From SSSZ01 sp036732025 (GTDB lineage: Bacteria; Pseudomonadota; Gammaproteobacteria; Burkholderiales; Rhodocyclaceae), in the NCBI GenBank assembly GCA_036732025.1, contig DAINDE010000009.1:1-64000 (forward strand): a stretch of 64,000 nt of DNA. Direction: 5' to 3'. Below the pieces are notes generated by a model that made no database searches, was not told where the DNA came from, and saw only the letters and a program-made list of their open reading frames with translations. Of the stretch, positions 32,603 through 42,582 are shown piece after piece. Within the stretch, counting starts at the first letter, position 1, and each line of letters starts with the position of its first letter. Made by a program: the position numbers and the translations under genes.

Positions 32603-34744
32603 ATGCGTTCGCTGATCAAACCGTTGTTGCGCGGCCTGTGCCGCCTTTTGTTCCGGGTCCGGGTCGAGGGCCTGACCCGGGAATTCGCCGCCGACCGCCT
32701 GTTGGTGGTGGCCAATCACGAATCCTTTCTCGATGGCCTGCTGCTCGGGCTCTTCCTGCCCATCGACCCGGTCTTCGTGGTCCATACCGGGGTGGCCAAC
32801 GACTGGCTCTTCCGCCTGCTGCTCTCGCAGGTGGATTACCTGGCGGTGGACCCCACCAGCCCCATGGCCATGAAGAAGGTCATCCGCCTGCTGGAAACCG
32901 GCCGGCCGGTGGTCATCTTCCCGGAAGGGCGCATCACTACCACGGGCAGCCTGATGAAGGTCTACGACGGCCCCGCCTTCGTCGCCGCCAAGACCGGCGC
33001 CACGGTGCTGCCGGTGCGCCTGGACGGGCCTTCCCGCAGCTACTTCTCGCGGGTCTCGGGCAAGCATCCCCGGGTATTCTTCCCCAAGGTGCGGCTCAGC
33101 GTGCTGCCGGCGACCACCATCCCCATGCCGGAAGCGCCCACCGCCAAGCTGCGCCGGCGCAAGGCCGGCGAGGCCATGCGCCGGCTGATGCAGGAGATGA
33201 TCTTCGCCTCCCGCCCGCAGCAGACGCTGTTCAGCGCCCTGTGCGACGCCGCCGATGTTTTCGGCAGGCAGCGCCGGGTGCTGGAGGACATGAAGCAGAT
33301 CGAGTATTCCTACAACGACCTGCTCAAGATGGCCCTCATGCTCACCCGCCTGGTGGAGCGCCACACTGCGGCCAGCGAGCGGGTCGGCCTGCTGCTGCCC
33401 AACCTGGCCCCCACCCTGGGGCTGCTCATCGGCCTTACCGCCCGCCGCCGGGTGCCGGCCATGCTCAACTACACCGCCGGCGTCGACGCCATGCAGGCGG
33501 CGTGCACGGCGGCGGAAATCCGCACCATCGTCACCTCCCGGGCCTTTGTCGAGCAGGCCAAGCTGGGCGACAAGCTGGCGGCCCTCGCCGGCATCCAGTT
33601 CCTCTACCTGGAAGACCTGCGCGAGGCCATCGGCCTCGGCGACAAGCTCTGGCTGATGGCCTGGGCCATCCACCGGCCGCGGGCCTTCGAGCTGCCCACC
33701 TCGCCGGAGGAAGCCGCCGTGGTGCTGTTCACCTCCGGCTCCGAGGGCAAGCCCAAGGGCGTGGTGCTGCCGCACCGGGCCATCCTCGCCAACATCGCCC
33801 AGGTGCGGGCGGTGATCGACTTCTCGGTGGACGACAAGGTCTTGAACGCCCTGCCGGTCTTCCACTCCTTCGGCCTCACCGCCGGGGCGCTGCTGCCGGT
33901 GCTCACCGGCGCCAGCCTCTTCCTCTACCCGACGCCGCTGCACTACCGCATCATCCCCGAGCTGGCCTACGACCGGAACTGCACGGTGCTCTTCGGCACC
34001 TCCACCTTCCTCGGCAACTACGCCAAGTTCGCCCACCCCTACGACTTCTACCGCCTGCGCTACGTGGTGGCCGGCGCCGAGAAGCTCTCCGAGGCCGTGC
34101 GCAACACCTGGTTCGAGAAATTCGGCATCCGCATCTTCGAGGGTTACGGCGCCACCGAGACCGCCCCCGTGCTGGCGGTGAACACTCCCATGGCCTACCG
34201 CACCGGCACCGTCGGCAACCTGCTGCCGGGCATCGCGGCCAGGCTGCTGCCGGTGCCCGGCATCGAGCGCGGCGGCATCCTCCACGTGCGCGGCCCCAAC
34301 GTCATGGCCGGCTACCTCAAGGCCGACGCCCCGGGTCTGCTGCAACCGCCGGTCTCCGAGGCGGGCGAGGGCTGGTACGAGACGGGCGACGTGGTGGAGC
34401 TCGACGACGAGGGCTTCGTCAAGATCGTCGGTCGCGTCAAGCGCTTCGCCAAGATCGCCGGTGAGATGGTCAGCCTGGAAGTGGTGGAAAAGCTGGCCGT
34501 CGCCTCCTCCCCGGCCCAGGCCCACGCCGCGTCGAGCCAGCCCGACGCCGCCAAGGGCGAGGCCCTGGTGCTGTTCACCACCGACGGCGGGCTGTCCCGC
34601 GAACTGCTGGCGGCCAAGGCGCGGGAGCTGGGCATCCCGGAACTGGCGGTGCCGCGCAAGATCCACAAGGTCGATTCCCTGCCGCTGCTGGGCACCGGCA
34701 AGGTGGATTATCTGACCCTGAAGCGCCTGGCCGAGGGCGTCTGA
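32603..34744 (+). CDS. aas: Bifunctional acyltransferase / acyl-ACP synthetase (Aas-like)
   Basis: The 713-aa product (E. coli Aas 719) has an N-terminal PlsC acyltransferase at about 1-190, with H39 and D44 of the HX4D motif (NHESFLDG) and FPEGR. A C-terminal AMP-dependent ligase at about 240-713 has VLFTSGSEGKPKGV, YGATE and YETGDVVELDDEG. Aas reacylates lysophospholipids, taking fatty acid activated on bound ACP. A GGGAGG site precedes the ATG. It follows arsR and precedes a string of envelope genes including an LplT-type transporter, its usual partner. Confidence 0.86.
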   Translation: MRSLIKPLLRGLCRLLFRVRVEGLTREFAADRLLVVANHESFLDGLLLGLFLPIDPVFVVHTGVANDWLFRLLLSQVDYLAVDPTSPMAMKKVIRLLETGRPVVIFPEGRITTTGSLMKVYDGPAFVAAKTGATVLPVRLDGPSRSYFSRVSGKHPRVFFPKVRLSVLPATTIPMPEAPTAKLRRRKAGEAMRRLMQEMIFASRPQQTLFSALCDAADVFGRQRRVLEDMKQIEYSYNDLLKMALMLTRLVERHTAASERVGLLLPNLAPTLGLLIGLTARRRVPAMLNYTAGVDAMQAACTAAEIRTIVTSRAFVEQAKLGDKLAALAGIQFLYLEDLREAIGLGDKLWLMAWAIHRPRAFELPTSPEEAAVVLFTSGSEGKPKGVVLPHRAILANIAQVRAVIDFSVDDKVLNALPVFHSFGLTAGALLPVLTGASLFLYPTPLHYRIIPELAYDRNCTVLFGTSTFLGNYAKFAHPYDFYRLRYVVAGAEKLSEAVRNTWFEKFGIRIFEGYGATETAPVLAVNTPMAYRTGTVGNLLPGIAARLLPVPGIERGGILHVRGPNVMAGYLKADAPGLLQPPVSEAGEGWYETGDVVELDDEGFVKIVGRVKRFAKIAGEMVSLEVVEKLAVASSPAQAHAASSQPDAAKGEALVLFTTDGGLSRELLAAKARELGIPELAVPRKIHKVDSLPLLGTGKVDYLTLKRLAEGV

Positions 34745-34748
34745 CGCC

Positions 34749-35987
34749 ATGGACTCCCGCAGGGCTCCCCCTTCTCCCCGCCGGCGCCGTTTCTTGGGCA
34801 TGCTCGCCGGCACCGCCGCCGGCTGGGCGGCAGCGCGGCCCTTGCTGGTCAATCCCTGCCGCGCCGCCCTGCCGCCGGAGTTCGCCGCCAGCCCCTGGCT
34901 CGCCCGGGCGTGGGCGGGGCTCGACCCGGCCCAGGTCTGGGACTGCCACGTCCATGTCGCCGGCACCGGCGACGGCGGCAGCGGCATCGAAATCGGCCCC
35001 CAGCTCTCCTCCTGGCTCTACCCGGTGCAATACACCCAGCGCCTCTTCTACATGAACGCCGGCTGCGCCCACGACGCCCCGGGCCGGGTGGACGCCAGCT
35101 ATGCCGCCCGCCTGCGCAACCTGGTGGAGGGCATGCCCGCCGGCTTCAAGGCGCTGCTCTTCGCCTTCGAGCGCTTCCACGACGAAGCCGGCCGGCCGGT
35201 GCCCGAGCACATGGCCTTCCATGTCCCCGACGCCTACGCCCGCTGGCTGGCTGCGGAATTCCCGGCGGGTTTCGAATGGGCGGCCTCCATCCACCCCTAC
35301 CGGCCGGATGCCGTGGATGCCCTGCAGGCGGCCATCGCCGGCGGTGCCCGCGCCGTCAAGTGGCTGCCGGCGGCCATGGGCATGGACCCGGCTTCGCCCA
35401 AGTGCGACGCCTTCTACCGGGTGCTGGCCGAGGCCCGGCTGTCCCTCATCGTCCATTGCGGCGAAGAAAAGGCGGTCAAGGGCGGCGATACCCAGCACCT
35501 GGGCAACCCCCTCCTGCTGCGCCGCGCCCTCGACGCCGGCGTCAAGGTCGTAGTCGCCCATTGCGCCACCATCGGCGAGGACATCGACCTCGACGCCGGT
35601 AGCGCCGGGCCGCGGCGGGCGAGCTTCGACCTCTTCGCCCGCCTGATGGCCGAACCCCGCGCCAAGGACCGGCTCTACGGCGACATTTCCGCCATCGTCC
35701 TGCGCAACCGCGACAGCGAGCGTATCAAGGCGCTCCTGCAACGCGGCGAGTGGCACCCGCGCCTGCTCAACGGCTCCGATTACCCGCTCCCCGGCATCCT
35801 GCCCATCGTCTCGCCGGCCGCGCTGGCCCGGGCCGGGCTGCTGCCCGCCGAGGCGGTTGCCGACCTCGAAGGCATCCGCGAGCACAACCCCCTGCTCTTC
35901 GACCTGGCGGTCAAGCGCCTACTGGCCTGGGAAGGGCAGTCCTTCCCGACGGCGGTGTTCGAGACGCGGCGGGTGTTCCAGGTTTGA
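34749..35987 (+). CDS. Secreted amidohydrolase-2 family metal hydrolase
   Basis: The 412-aa protein has a Tat-like leader (SPRRRRFLGMLAGTAAGWAAA). The mature part is a TIM barrel with metal-site motifs DCHVHVAG, VKWLPAAMGMDP, IVHCGEE, VVAHCATIGED and NGSDYPLPG. Such proteins hydrolyse or decarboxylate varied substrates, and the one here cannot be inferred. It lies 4 bp after the aas-like gene and is almost surely in the same operon. Confidence 0.8.
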   Translation: MDSRRAPPSPRRRRFLGMLAGTAAGWAAARPLLVNPCRAALPPEFAASPWLARAWAGLDPAQVWDCHVHVAGTGDGGSGIEIGPQLSSWLYPVQYTQRLFYMNAGCAHDAPGRVDASYAARLRNLVEGMPAGFKALLFAFERFHDEAGRPVPEHMAFHVPDAYARWLAAEFPAGFEWAASIHPYRPDAVDALQAAIAGGARAVKWLPAAMGMDPASPKCDAFYRVLAEARLSLIVHCGEEKAVKGGDTQHLGNPLLLRRALDAGVKVVVAHCATIGEDIDLDAGSAGPRRASFDLFARLMAEPRAKDRLYGDISAIVLRNRDSERIKALLQRGEWHPRLLNGSDYPLPGILPIVSPAALARAGLLPAEAVADLEGIREHNPLLFDLAVKRLLAWEGQSFPTAVFETRRVFQV

Positions 35988-36022
35988 ACTGCAACCACTT
36001 TCTATATTCATCGGGAAAAACA

Positions 36023-37678
36023 ATGAACAACATCCTGTCCGCATCGCGTCTGGCCCGTTTCTTCATCACCGTGGCGGGTGCCTGGGCGGTGGCGCCGGCC
36101 AGCCTTTCCGCCGCGACCATCGAGAGCGCCGTGGCTACCGGCAATCTCGGCTTGTTTGGCGCGGCCGATTTTCGCCTGGCGACGGGCCGCTGTACCGACT
36201 GCCCCGCTGAAAAGCAGGCCATGTGGTATTTCGGGGACGATACGGTGGCGGTCCCCAAGGCCGGGGCAGGGGGATTCTCGCCCCGGCTCAGGGCGCAGGA
36301 GGACGTCCGTGAGTGGCAGGTACGACGGAGTGGCCGGGAGGGGGCGGAGCGGCCATCTCCGGTGTGGATCGGTTCGCCGGAGAAAGCCGCTGGCTGGACC
36401 CTGGCCGATGACGGCGCCAGTATGCTCGGCCGGGATGGCAGTGCCCGCCCGTTTGCCCTGGTTCCCAAGATCGAGGCGAATCGCTCCTATTTCGATGCCG
36501 CCAGCCGAAGCTATTTCGCCGGCCGTCCCCTGATCCTGCGGGGCCGCACGGAGGGCGGTCGCTTTGTGGCCCGAACGCTATGGCCGGAGGATTTTGCCCT
36601 GGACAACCCGCCGGCGGCGCCCCTCGGCGCCGGTGAAACGCTGGCCGGCCTGGTACGGGCGGAGGACGGCGGCGCACGGGCCCCCCTTGCCGCCCGGGTA
36701 CTCTGGCAAAAGGACGGGGGCAAGCCGGTGGCGCTTGCCGGAAAGCCGGTCCTCACCTTCATGCTCAACGGTGCCCAGGGCGACGACGACGAAGCCCACG
36801 GCGGCCACTTCGCCATCGCCACCGGGCGCTTCGGCCCCCACGGGGAGTGGGGCGACTGGCTGGTGAACAACTTCTACGGTCTCGATTCCTACAGCGAAAA
36901 GGGCATCGTGGCGTCCATGCTGCCCATGGATGCCTACATGGGCGACCTGAACTCAGGACAGTCCTGGTACCGTCCCTCCCACATGCTGGTGGCGGTGCTC
37001 AAGGATGAACGGGCGGCGCGGGAGTACCAGGGGGCCATTGCCCGGGTTTTCACCCATTTCTACCGTCATGACTTCGTCTATCGCCACGCCACCGCCAATT
37101 GCGCCGGCATCAGCCTGGAAACCCTGCGCACCCTGGGCTGGAACATTCCCAAGGAGGGCGCGACCAATCGCCTGAAGGCTGTCGTGGCGCTGCCCTACAT
37201 GGCCATCAAGGAGGGCAGCCTGGAGAGCGGCAAGAAAGCCTACGACTACCTGTCCGCGGAAGTGACCGATCTTTATCCCTTCGTCGCCTTCGACGCCATC
37301 GGCCGCGACCTGCTGGGCCGCGTCACCCGGGGTGGCGCCCATGGGGGGCTGGAGCAATGGCTGGCCGAGGATGTGGAGGCGCTGGTTTTCGTGCGCATTC
37401 CCCAGTTTCCCTCGTCCCGGGCTTTCGGCCGGGCGCCGGTGGCGTCCTTTGACGAATACATGAGCCGCGTCCCCGAGGACCGGGAGAAATGGCAGGTAGT
37501 GCCGGTACCGCCGCGGCCCTTCCCGCCGGAGATGAAGGATGCCGCTGCGCCCGCCGACGAATGGGAGCCGTCCTCCTACGCTGTCGCCGCCTATGGCGGA
37601 TTCTTCGGCCTGGCGTCGGTGGCCGTGGTCCGCCGGCGCAAGGCGAAGGCCGGCAAGGGGAAAGGAGGCCGGAAATGA
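36023..37678 (+). CDS. Secreted protein of unknown function with PEP-CTERM-like tail
   Basis: The 551-aa product has a signal peptide (ARFFITVAGAWAVAPASLSAA), a large extracytoplasmic part with HGGHFAIATGRFG and HATANCAGISLETLRTLGW, and a C-terminal anchor. The Asn-Cys and His patterns resemble papain-like NlpC/LRAT or DUF4105 envelope proteins, but the match is loose. The end WEPSSYAVAAYGG, a hydrophobic helix and RRRKAK recall exosortase PEP-CTERM sorting signals. The stop overlaps the next ATG (ATGA), so the pair is coupled. Confidence 0.7.
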   Translation: MNNILSASRLARFFITVAGAWAVAPASLSAATIESAVATGNLGLFGAADFRLATGRCTDCPAEKQAMWYFGDDTVAVPKAGAGGFSPRLRAQEDVREWQVRRSGREGAERPSPVWIGSPEKAAGWTLADDGASMLGRDGSARPFALVPKIEANRSYFDAASRSYFAGRPLILRGRTEGGRFVARTLWPEDFALDNPPAAPLGAGETLAGLVRAEDGGARAPLAARVLWQKDGGKPVALAGKPVLTFMLNGAQGDDDEAHGGHFAIATGRFGPHGEWGDWLVNNFYGLDSYSEKGIVASMLPMDAYMGDLNSGQSWYRPSHMLVAVLKDERAAREYQGAIARVFTHFYRHDFVYRHATANCAGISLETLRTLGWNIPKEGATNRLKAVVALPYMAIKEGSLESGKKAYDYLSAEVTDLYPFVAFDAIGRDLLGRVTRGGAHGGLEQWLAEDVEALVFVRIPQFPSSRAFGRAPVASFDEYMSRVPEDREKWQVVPVPPRPFPPEMKDAAAPADEWEPSSYAVAAYGGFFGLASVAVVRRRKAKAGKGKGGRK

Positions 37679-39558
37679 GCAGCCAGTTCCAGTTGCTGCA
37701 GGAGCGCCGCTTCCGGCCCTTCTTCTTCACCCAGTTCCTGGGGGCCTTCAACGACAACGTCTTCAAGACCGCCCTGATCACCCTGGTGACCTTTCGTGCC
37801 GGGCAACTGACCGACATCGACGGCAAGACCCTGGCAACCTTGCTGCCGGGGCTCTTCATCCTGCCCTTCTTCCTCTTTTCCGCCACCAGCGGACAGATCG
37901 CCGACAAATTCGAAAAATCCGCCGTCGCCCGGGCGGTCAAGGTCTTCGAGATCGGCATCATGTTGCTCGCCGCCTGGGGTTTCCTCAACAACAGCCTGTG
38001 GCCCCTGGTGGGCGCCCTGTTCCTGATGGGCGTACATTCGACCCTGTTCGGGCCGGTGAAATACTCCTACCTGCCCCAGCACCTCAGGGAAGAGGAACTG
38101 GTCGGCGGCAACGGCATGATCGAGATGGGAACCTTCGTCGCCATCCTGGTGGGGGAGATCCTCGGCGCCTGGCTGGCCACCTCAAGCTTCGGCCCCGGCC
38201 TTACCGCCGCCGTGGTGGTGGGGGTGGCGGTGGCAGGCTACTGGGTGAGCCGGAGCATTCCCCTGTCGCCCGCCGCCGACCCGGGCCTGAAGATCAACTG
38301 GAACCCGGTCACGGAAACCTGGAACAACCTGCGCTTTGCCCATGGCAACCGGACCGTGTGGCTTTCCCTCCTGGGCATCTCCTGGTTCTGGTTCTACGGG
38401 GCTACGGTGCTGGCCCAGTTCCCCACCTACGCCAAGGAGGTACTCCATGGCGACGAGAGCGTTTTCATCCTCCTGCTGGCGGTATTCTCCTTCGGCATCG
38501 GCGCCGGTTCGCTCCTCTGCGAAAAGCTCTCCGGGCACAAGGTGGAGATCGGCCTGGTTCCCTTCGGCGCCATCGGCCTCACGGTCTTCGGCGTCGAACT
38601 CTACTTCGCCACGCCGGGAGGCCTGGCGCCGACGGAGCAGTGGAACTGGTCGGCCTTCCTCGGCCAGGCAGCACACTGGCGCGTGCTTGCCGACGTGGTC
38701 CTGCTCGGGCTCTTCGGCGGCTTCTACATCGTTCCCCTCTATGCCCTGATCCAGACCCGCAGCGAGAAGAGCCACCAGTCCCGGGTCATCGCCGCCAACA
38801 ACATCCTCAACGCCTTGTTCATGGTGGTCTCGGCCCTGGTGTCGATGGTGCTGTTCCAGCTTGGGCTGACCATTCCGCAGCTATTCCTGGCGACGGCGCT
38901 GTTCAACGCGGTGGTGGCGATCTACATCTATTCGCTGGTGCCGGAATTTCTCCTGCGCTTCATCGTCTGGATGCTGATCCATACCATCTACCGCCTCGAC
39001 TGCCGTGGCGTCGAGGAACAGGTGCCGGACCAGGGCGGCGCCCTTATCGTCTGCAACCACGTGAGCTTCGTCGACGCCCTGGTGATCGCCGCCGCCTGCC
39101 GTCGTCCGATCCGCTTCATCACCGACCACAATGTCTTCCGGCTGCCGATCCTGAACTTCGTATTCCGGGAATCCCGGGCCATTCCCATCGCTTCCGCCAA
39201 GGAAGACCCGGCGATGATGGAGCGGGCCTTCGACGAAGCCGCCCGCGCCCTGGCGGCGGGCGAGCTGGTCGGTATCTTTCCCGAGGGGAAGGTGAGCGAG
39301 GACGGGGATATCCACACCTTCCGCCCGGGGTTTCGCCGTATCCTGGAGCGCAGTCCGGCGCCGGTGGTGCCCCTGGCCCTGCGCGGCCTGTGGGGGAGCT
39401 TCTTTTCCCGGGTGGAGGGCAGCGCCATGAAGCGGCCGTTCCGCCGGGGGATGTTCTCGCGCATCGCCCTGGTGGCGGGGACGCCCATTCCGCCGGCGGA
39501 GGCATCGCCGGAGCGCCTGCAGGCGGCGGTGACGGCCCTGCGGGGCGAGCAACGCTAA
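37675..39558 (+). CDS. LplT-like MFS transporter fused to PlsC acyltransferase
   Basis: The 627-aa protein has an N-terminal MFS domain at about 1-425 (FFFTQFLGAFNDNVFK, ATSGQIADKFEKS, GPVKYSYLP), which is the LplT lysophospholipid flippase type. A C-terminal acyltransferase follows, with H462/D467 (NHVSFVDA) and FPEGK. It would flip lysophospholipids inward and acylate them. In E. coli lplT is next to aas. Here the transporter carries its own acyltransferase and aas lies 3 kb upstream. An AAAGGAGG site precedes the ATG at 37675. Confidence 0.86.
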   Translation: MSSQFQLLQERRFRPFFFTQFLGAFNDNVFKTALITLVTFRAGQLTDIDGKTLATLLPGLFILPFFLFSATSGQIADKFEKSAVARAVKVFEIGIMLLAAWGFLNNSLWPLVGALFLMGVHSTLFGPVKYSYLPQHLREEELVGGNGMIEMGTFVAILVGEILGAWLATSSFGPGLTAAVVVGVAVAGYWVSRSIPLSPAADPGLKINWNPVTETWNNLRFAHGNRTVWLSLLGISWFWFYGATVLAQFPTYAKEVLHGDESVFILLLAVFSFGIGAGSLLCEKLSGHKVEIGLVPFGAIGLTVFGVELYFATPGGLAPTEQWNWSAFLGQAAHWRVLADVVLLGLFGGFYIVPLYALIQTRSEKSHQSRVIAANNILNALFMVVSALVSMVLFQLGLTIPQLFLATALFNAVVAIYIYSLVPEFLLRFIVWMLIHTIYRLDCRGVEEQVPDQGGALIVCNHVSFVDALVIAAACRRPIRFITDHNVFRLPILNFVFRESRAIPIASAKEDPAMMERAFDEAARALAAGELVGIFPEGKVSEDGDIHTFRPGFRRILERSPAPVVPLALRGLWGSFFSRVEGSAMKRPFRRGMFSRIALVAGTPIPPAEASPERLQAAVTALRGEQR

Positions 39559-39567
39559 GGAGGAATC

Positions 39568-39840
39568 ATGGTGAACGCCCTGGTCGTCATCCTCAAGGTG
39601 CTGGTGCTGGCCCTCGGACTGGGTCTGCTGTTCGGGGGTGGGGCGTGCCTGGCTTTCCTGGTGCCGGAAGCCCTGCGCGCCGGCAACGGGGGCGACATCG
39701 CGCCCTTCCTGCTGATTTCCCTGGTGGTGGCGGGGGTGGGGCTGCTCCTGGTGCTGGCGATGATCCGGGCCCTGCGCCGACGCGACAAGGCGCCGGCATC
39801 CGGGGTCTCCGGGGGTGATTCCTGGCCGGACGGCCGATAA
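39568..39840 (+). CDS. Small two-helix membrane protein, paralogue 1
   Basis: The 90-aa product has helices at about 5-30 and 47-66, a KVLVLALGLGLLFGGGACLA start and a basic segment RALRRRDK before a disordered tail. It resembles the two small proteins at 42579 and 42891. Function is unknown. It lies 9 bp after the LplT-PlsC gene, behind an AGGAGG site, and directly before the DUF2339 gene. Confidence 0.72.
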   Translation: MVNALVVILKVLVLALGLGLLFGGGACLAFLVPEALRAGNGGDIAPFLLISLVVAGVGLLLVLAMIRALRRRDKAPASGVSGGDSWPDGR

Positions 39841-39858
39841 GGGGGAAAGGGGAAAACC

Positions 39859-42582
39859 ATGTGGCTGGTCGGCATGATCGTGGGGCTGGTGCTGGGGGCG
39901 CCCTTCGGCAGCGAAGCGGCGGTGGGCGGGGCGCTCATGGGCCTGCTGGCGGGCGTGGTTGCCGGATCGCTGCGCAAGCCGCAGGAAGGCGAGACCACGG
40001 CGGCCACGGCGCAGCGCCTGCAGTTGCTGGAGCAGCAGGTGGCCTGGCTGCATCGGGAAACCCAGCGCCTGCGGGGCGAACTGGCGGCGTTGCGGGGAGG
40101 CGAGGCGCCTGCCGGGGCCACGTCGCCCCCGGCGGAGGTGCCGCCAGAGGCTATGCCCGAAACGCCCCCGGCCGTTGCCGAAGCGCCGGCCGTCTTCATC
40201 GACGAGACGCCGACCCGGCCGGGCATCGATCTGCCGGCCGCCGAGCCGGCGCCAGCGGTGCGGCCCGGGCCGGCCCCGGTGCCACCGGAGCCGACCCTCT
40301 GGCAGCGGCTCATGGCCGGCAACCCCCTGGCCAAGATCGGCGTCGTCCTGCTCTTCTTCGGCGTCGCCTCAGCCCTGCGGCTGGCGGCGGACTACGGCTT
40401 CCTGCCGGTACCGTTGCGCCTGCTGCTGGGAGCGGTGGCGGGGACGGCGATGATCGCCTTCGGCTGGCACAAGGTGCGCCAGGGCGGCCACTTCGCCTTC
40501 GCCATCGCCCTCCAGGGGGGCGGCTTCGCCATCCTCTACCTGATCGTCTACTTCATGCTGGCCCGCTACGGCCTGCTCGGGCCGACGCCGTCCTTCGCCC
40601 TCTTCGCCATTCTCGGTGTGGTCTGCGTGCTCCTGGCCGCCGCCCAGGATGGCGTGGTGCTGGCGGTGTTCGGCCTGGCCGGCGCCTTCGCCGCGCCGGT
40701 GCTGGCCTCCACCGGCAGTGGCGAGCCCCTGGGCCTCTTCGGTTACTTCGTCCTGCTCAACGCCTTCATCGTCGGCGTCTCCTGGTTCAAGGCCTGGCGG
40801 CCGCTCAACGTCACCGGCTTCTTCTTCACCCTCGGCGTCGGCGTGGCCTGGGCCATGCAGCATTACCACGCCGGCCACCACGACGTGTGCCAGGGCTTCC
40901 TCATCTTCTTCTGGGCGCTCTACGCCGTGACGCCAGTGGCCATGGCCCTCTTCCGGGCGCCGGGCTGGGCGGGGTGGAGCGACGCCACCCTGGTCTTCGG
41001 CACGCCCCTGGTGGGCTTCGCCCTGCAATCGCAACTGGCGGCGGACCGCTACGAACTGGCCTGGGCGGCCTTCGCCGCGGCGCTCGCCTATGGCGCCCTG
41101 TGGGGCCTGCTCTTCCGCCGGGGCGAAGAAGAAAGCCGCCTGCTGGAGCGCTGCCAGCTCGGCCTGGCCATCGCCTTCGCCACCCTGGCGGTGCCGCTTG
41201 CCTTCGGCGTCCAGGTGACGGCAGCCTTCTGGGCCCTGGAGGGCGTCGCCGTACTGTGGTTCGGCGTGGCGCAAGCCCGGCGCCTGGCCATGGCCACCGG
41301 CGCCCTGCTGCAGGGGGCGGCCGGCGCCTATTTCCTCTACGGCCTGGAGCGGATGCACACCGCCCTGCCGGTGATCAACGACGTCTGCCTGGGGGCCGTG
41401 CTCCTGGCCGGGGCCGGCTTCGCCAGTGCCCGCCTGTTGCGCCGCTTCGCCGAGGGGCCGGCGGCGGGGGCGCTGCTGTGGGCCTTCGCCTGGTGGTGCT
41501 TCGCCGGCGGCTTCGAGCTCGACCGCCTTGCCTCCCCATCCCTCGGCGTGCCGCTCATGCTCGCCTACGTCGCCGGCTCCCTGGCGGCCCTGGAAATCCT
41601 CGGCCGGAGCGAGGGCTGGCGGGCGGCCCGCCACCTATCGTTGCTGCTCCTGCCCGCTCTCTGGCTGGCGGCGGCCTCCACCTTCGATCACGACCACCAT
41701 TTCCTGGCCGGCCTGATGGTCATCGTCCTGCCCCTGGCCCTGGGGCTTCATTACTGGGTACTCGCCCGGCAGGAGGCGGACGAAGCGGCCCTGTGGCCGA
41801 CGCTGCGCCACGTGGGCGGCTTCTGGCTCGCCATGGCGCTGGTTACCGTGGAACTGGCCTGGCTGGGCGACCGCCTGGCGCCGGGGGTACGGCTGTGGCC
41901 GCTGCTCGCCGCCGCCGTCGGCCCGGCCCTGGGCCTCTGGGCGGCGCTCGCCGGCGAGCGCCGGCAACTACCGCCGGTGGCCGGCCACGGCTTCGCCTAC
42001 CTGGGCTTCGGGGCGCTGCTGCCGGCGGTGTTCCTGGCCGGCTGGTCCGTCTTCGCCAACTTCGACCATGCCGGGGGCGGTTCTGGCCTGCCCTACGTGC
42101 CTATCCTCAATCCCTTCGACCTGGTGCAACTGGCCGCCATGGGCGCGCTTTTCGCCTGGTTGTGCAAACTTGACGAAGAACCCATGGCCGGCATGCCGGT
42201 GCCGCGACCCGCCTGGGTGGGCGTCCTCGCCTTCATCTGGGTGAGCTGCCTCGCCGCCCGCATTGCTCACCATTGGGGCGGCGTTCCCTTCACCGGCCAT
42301 CACCTGTGGCAGTCCACCCTGCTGCAGGCGCTGCTGACGCTCTTGTGGACAGCGCTCGCCATCGCCGCCATGATCGCCGCCACCCGGGTCGGGGTGCGCC
42401 GCCTTTGGCAGGGGGGCTTCGCCCTGCTGGCGGTGGTGGGGGCCAAGCTGATGCTGGTCGATCTGGCCAACGCCGGTACCCTGGTGTGGACCGGCTCCCT
42501 CATCGGCGTCGCCCTGCTGGTGTTGGCCGCCGGCTACTTCGCCCCGGCGCCGCCGGCGGCCGACAAGGAGAAAACGACATGA
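39859..42582 (+). CDS. DUF2339 multi-pass membrane protein
   Basis: The 907-aa protein has one N-terminal helix, a coiled-coil/Pro-rich stretch at about 45-145 (QRLQLLEQQVAWLHRETQRLRGELAALR) and then more than 20 hydrophobic helices. The entry WQRLMAGNPLAKIGVVLLFFGVASALRLAADYGFLP is the family signature. The biochemical role is not known. The operon setting with lipid transferases and small helical proteins suggests a membrane-envelope task. Its stop overlaps the next start (ATGA). Confidence 0.84.
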   Translation: MWLVGMIVGLVLGAPFGSEAAVGGALMGLLAGVVAGSLRKPQEGETTAATAQRLQLLEQQVAWLHRETQRLRGELAALRGGEAPAGATSPPAEVPPEAMPETPPAVAEAPAVFIDETPTRPGIDLPAAEPAPAVRPGPAPVPPEPTLWQRLMAGNPLAKIGVVLLFFGVASALRLAADYGFLPVPLRLLLGAVAGTAMIAFGWHKVRQGGHFAFAIALQGGGFAILYLIVYFMLARYGLLGPTPSFALFAILGVVCVLLAAAQDGVVLAVFGLAGAFAAPVLASTGSGEPLGLFGYFVLLNAFIVGVSWFKAWRPLNVTGFFFTLGVGVAWAMQHYHAGHHDVCQGFLIFFWALYAVTPVAMALFRAPGWAGWSDATLVFGTPLVGFALQSQLAADRYELAWAAFAAALAYGALWGLLFRRGEEESRLLERCQLGLAIAFATLAVPLAFGVQVTAAFWALEGVAVLWFGVAQARRLAMATGALLQGAAGAYFLYGLERMHTALPVINDVCLGAVLLAGAGFASARLLRRFAEGPAAGALLWAFAWWCFAGGFELDRLASPSLGVPLMLAYVAGSLAALEILGRSEGWRAARHLSLLLLPALWLAAASTFDHDHHFLAGLMVIVLPLALGLHYWVLARQEADEAALWPTLRHVGGFWLAMALVTVELAWLGDRLAPGVRLWPLLAAAVGPALGLWAALAGERRQLPPVAGHGFAYLGFGALLPAVFLAGWSVFANFDHAGGGSGLPYVPILNPFDLVQLAAMGALFAWLCKLDEEPMAGMPVPRPAWVGVLAFIWVSCLAARIAHHWGGVPFTGHHLWQSTLLQALLTLLWTALAIAAMIAATRVGVRRLWQGGFALLAVVGAKLMLVDLANAGTLVWTGSLIGVALLVLAAGYFAPAPPAADKEKTT

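Noticed and set aside
35982..36008. Promoter before the 551-aa secreted protein (TTGAAC ... TATATT)
   Set aside because: The hexamers are only 13 bp apart, too close for sigma70, and the gene can be read from the amidohydrolase transcript 35 bp upstream.
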